From: Rhizobiaceae bacterium
GTDB taxonomy: Bacteria > Pseudomonadota > Alphaproteobacteria > Rhizobiales > Rhizobiaceae
Length of the DNA: 7,282 nucleotides
Assembly (NCBI GenBank): GCA_004299545.1
Contig: SCRB01000390.1
Span: 1 to 7,282 of the forward strand
Direction of reading: 5' to 3'
Of this stretch, positions 5,467-7,282 are shown in pieces. Position numbers and translations under genes: made by a program. The notes beneath the pieces were generated by a model that was not told the DNA's origin, made no database searches, and worked only from the letters and a program-made list of their open reading frames with translations. Position 1 is the stretch's first letter. The number at the start of each line of letters is the position of its first letter.

Positions 5467-6672
5467 ATGGACCAGGTGCAACTGGCAAGAGCCTCCCTCG
5501 TCGCCATCCCGCTCATCCTGCTCGCCCTTTTGATCCTACCGGGGCGCAAGGCGGTACGGCTCCCGCTATCCATCATCCTCGGCATCGTGGTCGCGCTCGG
5601 CCTGGCCTGGGGAATGAAGAGCGGCAATCTCACCTATATGATGTCGTTCTCGACCATGGCGATGATCTACGCGATCCTTTCGCTCGGCCTGAACAGCCAG
5701 TGGGGTTTGTCGGGGCATGTCAATTTCGGCGTGGCCGGCTTCTTCGCCATCGGCGCCTTTACCAGCGCGCTGGTAACGACGACGATGCCGATCGGCGCGC
5801 TTGCGGCCTATTCGCAGCAGGCATTCGGCCTCGGCCAGCCTTTCCTGGTCGGCGTGCTCGCCGCAGGCATCGTCTCCGCCATTCTCGGCTATCTCGTCAG
5901 CATTCCGGTGCTGCGCCTCAGGACCGACTTCCTCGCCATCGCGACGCTGGGCATCGCCGAGATCGTAAGGCTGATCTTCCAGAACGAGCGGTGGCTTGCC
6001 AACGGTCCGCAGCCACTGAGGGGCATTCCTCAACCGCTCTTTTGCCTGGTTGATAAACCGGGCTGCTCATGGGCGCCGCATTGGCTGATCGCCTGGCTTC
6101 AACCGCTTGGGCCCCGTGACTACAGCTTTGTCTATTCCATGATCGTCGCCGTCATCCTGGCGGTCATCTATGTGTTGCTGGAACGGATATCGCGTTCGCC
6201 CTGGGGCCGCGTCCAGCGGGCGGTGCGCGACGAGGAGAACTCAGCGGCCATGAGTGGCAAGCCCGTCACCTTCTACCGCATCGAATCCTTCGTCGTCGGC
6301 TCGTTCATCATGGGCATCGGCGGCGCGATCTACGCCCATTACGTGGTCAGCATCGACTACAGCCACTTCAATCCGCTGTTCGCGACCTTCATCGTCTGGG
6401 TGATGCTGATGCTCGGCGGCAGCGGCAACAACAAGGGCGCGATCCTGGGCGCCTTCGTGGTCTGGGCCGTATGGACGGGCGCACAGTCGCTTGTCGATCT
6501 GATTTCGCCCGCCCTGTCGCTTATCTCGCCGGACCTTCCCTCGCGCAGCGCCTATTTCCGCTGGATGCTGGTGGCGATCCTGCTCGCGGCGATCGTGCTC
6601 TACAAGCCCGAAGGCCTCATCAAGGAACGCAAGCGCGTTTCCGACTTCATGAAGGGCAGCGCCAAGGACTGA
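5467..6672 (+). CDS. livM: HAAT-family ABC transporter permease, LivM-like
   Basis: A 401-residue inner-membrane permease, partner of the LivH-like subunit. Landmarks: an N-terminal hydrophobic region (about 10-50); the family pattern LGLNSQWGLSGHVNFGVAGFFAIGAFTSA (73-101); LRTDFLAIATLGIAEIVRLIF (151-171); the ATPase-contacting loop GRVQRAVRDEENSAAMSGKP (247-266); MLGGSGNNKGAILGAF (315-330); and the closing VLYKPEGLIKERKR. The loop after residue 171, normally with a TGG-NG motif, reads NGPQPLRGIP and carries Cys193 and Cys200 in a predicted periplasmic segment. The EAA-like loop is also unlike the usual ALREDEIAARALG pattern. The start ATG 5467 follows GGGGAAG at 5453-5459, which overlaps the end of the preceding gene, so coupling is likely. 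It is the last gene of the operon; a strong terminator follows about 55 bases later. Confidence 0.94.
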   Translation: MDQVQLARASLVAIPLILLALLILPGRKAVRLPLSIILGIVVALGLAWGMKSGNLTYMMSFSTMAMIYAILSLGLNSQWGLSGHVNFGVAGFFAIGAFTSALVTTTMPIGALAAYSQQAFGLGQPFLVGVLAAGIVSAILGYLVSIPVLRLRTDFLAIATLGIAEIVRLIFQNERWLANGPQPLRGIPQPLFCLVDKPGCSWAPHWLIAWLQPLGPRDYSFVYSMIVAVILAVIYVLLERISRSPWGRVQRAVRDEENSAAMSGKPVTFYRIESFVVGSFIMGIGGAIYAHYVVSIDYSHFNPLFATFIVWVMLMLGGSGNNKGAILGAFVVWAVWTGAQSLVDLISPALSLISPDLPSRSAYFRWMLVAILLAAIVLYKPEGLIKERKRVSDFMKGSAKD

Positions 6673-6728
6673 CCGGCGGGATCCGGCAATCCTCGGCGCG
6701 ATCCGGGCCACCCACCAGTCACGAAGGA

Positions 6729-6756
6729 CCGCGGGCCGATCGACCCGCGGCTTTTT
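6729..6756 (+). terminator. Rho-independent terminator of the liv-type operon
   Basis: A perfect 7-bp stem, CCGCGGG (6729-6735) with CCCGCGG (6744-6750), has an eight-base loop and is followed directly by CTTTTT. It lies 57 bases after the stop of the LivM-like gene and points in the transcription direction of the operon. Confidence 0.88.
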
Positions 6757-6797
6757 GACAGCCCCCTTGACCGTGCTTAAGCCTACAGGGCTCGGCC

Positions 6798-6825
6798 GGC
6801 GCTACCCTTCGGAAAGCGGTGCGCC
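6798..6825. other. Imperfect hairpin between the two convergent terminators
   Basis: GGCGC-(T)-ACC-CTT pairs with AAG-(C)-GGT-GCGCC around a CGGA loop, giving 11 base pairs with one bulge on each side. No T-run follows on either strand. It may be a back-up stop signal or RNA 3'-end structure, or a degraded repeat; no known RNA family is recognised. Confidence 0.3.
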
Positions 6826-6847
6826 AAACGGGACGCGTCAAAGGAAA

Positions 6848-6869
6848 CGGGCGCCCGATGGGGCGCCCG
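6848..6869 (-). terminator. Terminator of the LivK-like gene (convergent)
   Basis: CGGGCGCCC (6848-6856) and GGGCGCCCG (6861-6869) form a perfect 9-bp stem with a four-base loop. Read on the minus strand it begins 30 bases beyond the TAA of the binding-protein gene and is followed by TTTCCTTT, a broken T-run. On the plus strand GTTTTC follows shortly after, so it may also act in the other direction. Confidence 0.8.
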
Positions 6870-6898
6870 CATGTTTTCGCTCCCTGTCCGGGAGATGG

Positions 6899-7282
6899 TT
6901 ATTGCGAAGGAATATCCTCAGCCGGAACGATCTGGACGTCCTCGGTTCCGGTAGCCGTCCATTTCCAGATAGCATAAGGAGTCTTGACGTCGCCGTTCTT
7001 GTCGAAATCGACCGACCCGCCGGCGCCGACATAGTCGGTGTCCTTCTTGGCGGCGATTGCCTTCAAGCCAGCAGTGATCGAGTCCTGGCTACCGCCGAGG
7101 ATCTTCTCGCCGGGCGGATTGCAGACGGGCCGGAGGTTCTGCGCCAGAACATGGCCAGTGATATCCTTCAGCTGCTTGCCGTCGGCAACCGCCTTCGCCA
7201 TGGCAAGACCGATGACCATTGCCGCGTCATACGTCGTCTCCGTGAACGGCGGCACATGGTCATATTTGTAGGTCTTCATGAA
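6899..7282 (-). CDS. HAAT-family periplasmic substrate-binding protein, LivK-like (partial, C-terminal 127 residues)
   Basis: The C-terminal third of a type I periplasmic binding protein (Peripla_BP_6, the LivK/amide-binding class); the rest lies beyond the right edge. The visible part contains TTYDAAMVIGLAMAKAVADG, a helix typical of the C-terminal lobe, then LRPVCNPPGEKI, SITAGLKAIAAKKDTDYVGAGGSVDFDKNGDVKTPYAIWKW and a short acidic tail ending in TAA at 6899-6901. The pattern YVGAxGSVDFDKNGDVxxPYAIWK is characteristic of these proteins near their C-terminus. The Met codon at 7277-7279 is internal: the frame stays open to the last base and the lobe would be incomplete if translation began there. 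The gene converges on the liv-type operon, which has no binding-protein gene of its own inside the window, so this protein is the likely partner. Substrate is unknown. Confidence 0.9.
   Translation of the reverse strand, partial: FMKTYKYDHVPPFTETTYDAAMVIGLAMAKAVADGKQLKDITGHVLAQNLRPVCNPPGEKILGGSQDSITAGLKAIAAKKDTDYVGAGGSVDFDKNGDVKTPYAIWKWTATGTEDVQIVPAEDIPSQ

Overview
The window looks like chromosomal or megaplasmid DNA of a rhizobium-type alphaproteobacterium (Hyphomicrobiales, probably Rhizobiaceae or a close relative). The evidence is the high G+C content, a DUF930-type protein (a family known mainly from Rhizobium and Agrobacterium relatives), solute-uptake ABC genes packed together, and an intergenic palindrome that resembles the small GAGCATGATC...ATGCTC repeats scattered through rhizobial genomes. 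The taxonomic call is inference; no marker gene is present.

Layout. (1) Positions 1-1476, minus strand: a polar amino acid uptake system of the octopine/nopaline/lysine-arginine-ornithine type. A complete periplasmic binding protein (616-1476) is followed by the N-terminal 171 residues of a HisQ/HisM-type permease (start at 515), which runs off the left edge. The rest of that operon must lie to the left. (2) Positions 1477-1845: an intergenic region between divergent genes, with two short dyads. (3) Positions 1846-2661, plus strand: a protein with one membrane anchor, a proline-rich linker and a C-terminal DUF930-like domain. (4) Positions 2694-6672, plus strand: a four-gene LivG-LivF-LivH-LivM type operon (branched-chain or other hydrophobic amino acid/amide ABC importer) with a good sigma70-like promoter, a GTG start behind a strong Shine-Dalgarno, and a rhizobial-type palindrome inserted between the second ATPase and the first permease. 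(5) Positions 6673-6898: a convergent intergenic region with a terminator for each side and a third imperfect hairpin. (6) Positions 6899-7282, minus strand: the C-terminal 127 residues of a LivK-like periplasmic binding protein that enters from the right edge.

How the genes work together. Two ABC importers are represented. In the polar amino acid system the binding protein would deliver a basic or opine-like amino acid to the adjacent permease. In the HAAT system two ATPases and two permeases form the membrane complex. No binding protein lies inside that operon, so the convergent LivK-like gene at the right edge is the obvious candidate partner. Substrates cannot be fixed from sequence alone. 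The DUF930 protein between the two systems has no evident link to transport.

I did not find a novel defence, mobile or RNA-based system. The points most worth a second look are the palindrome that starts on the last base of the LivF stop codon, the TonB-like architecture of the DUF930 protein, the structured leader of the liv-type operon, and the separated, convergent binding-protein gene.
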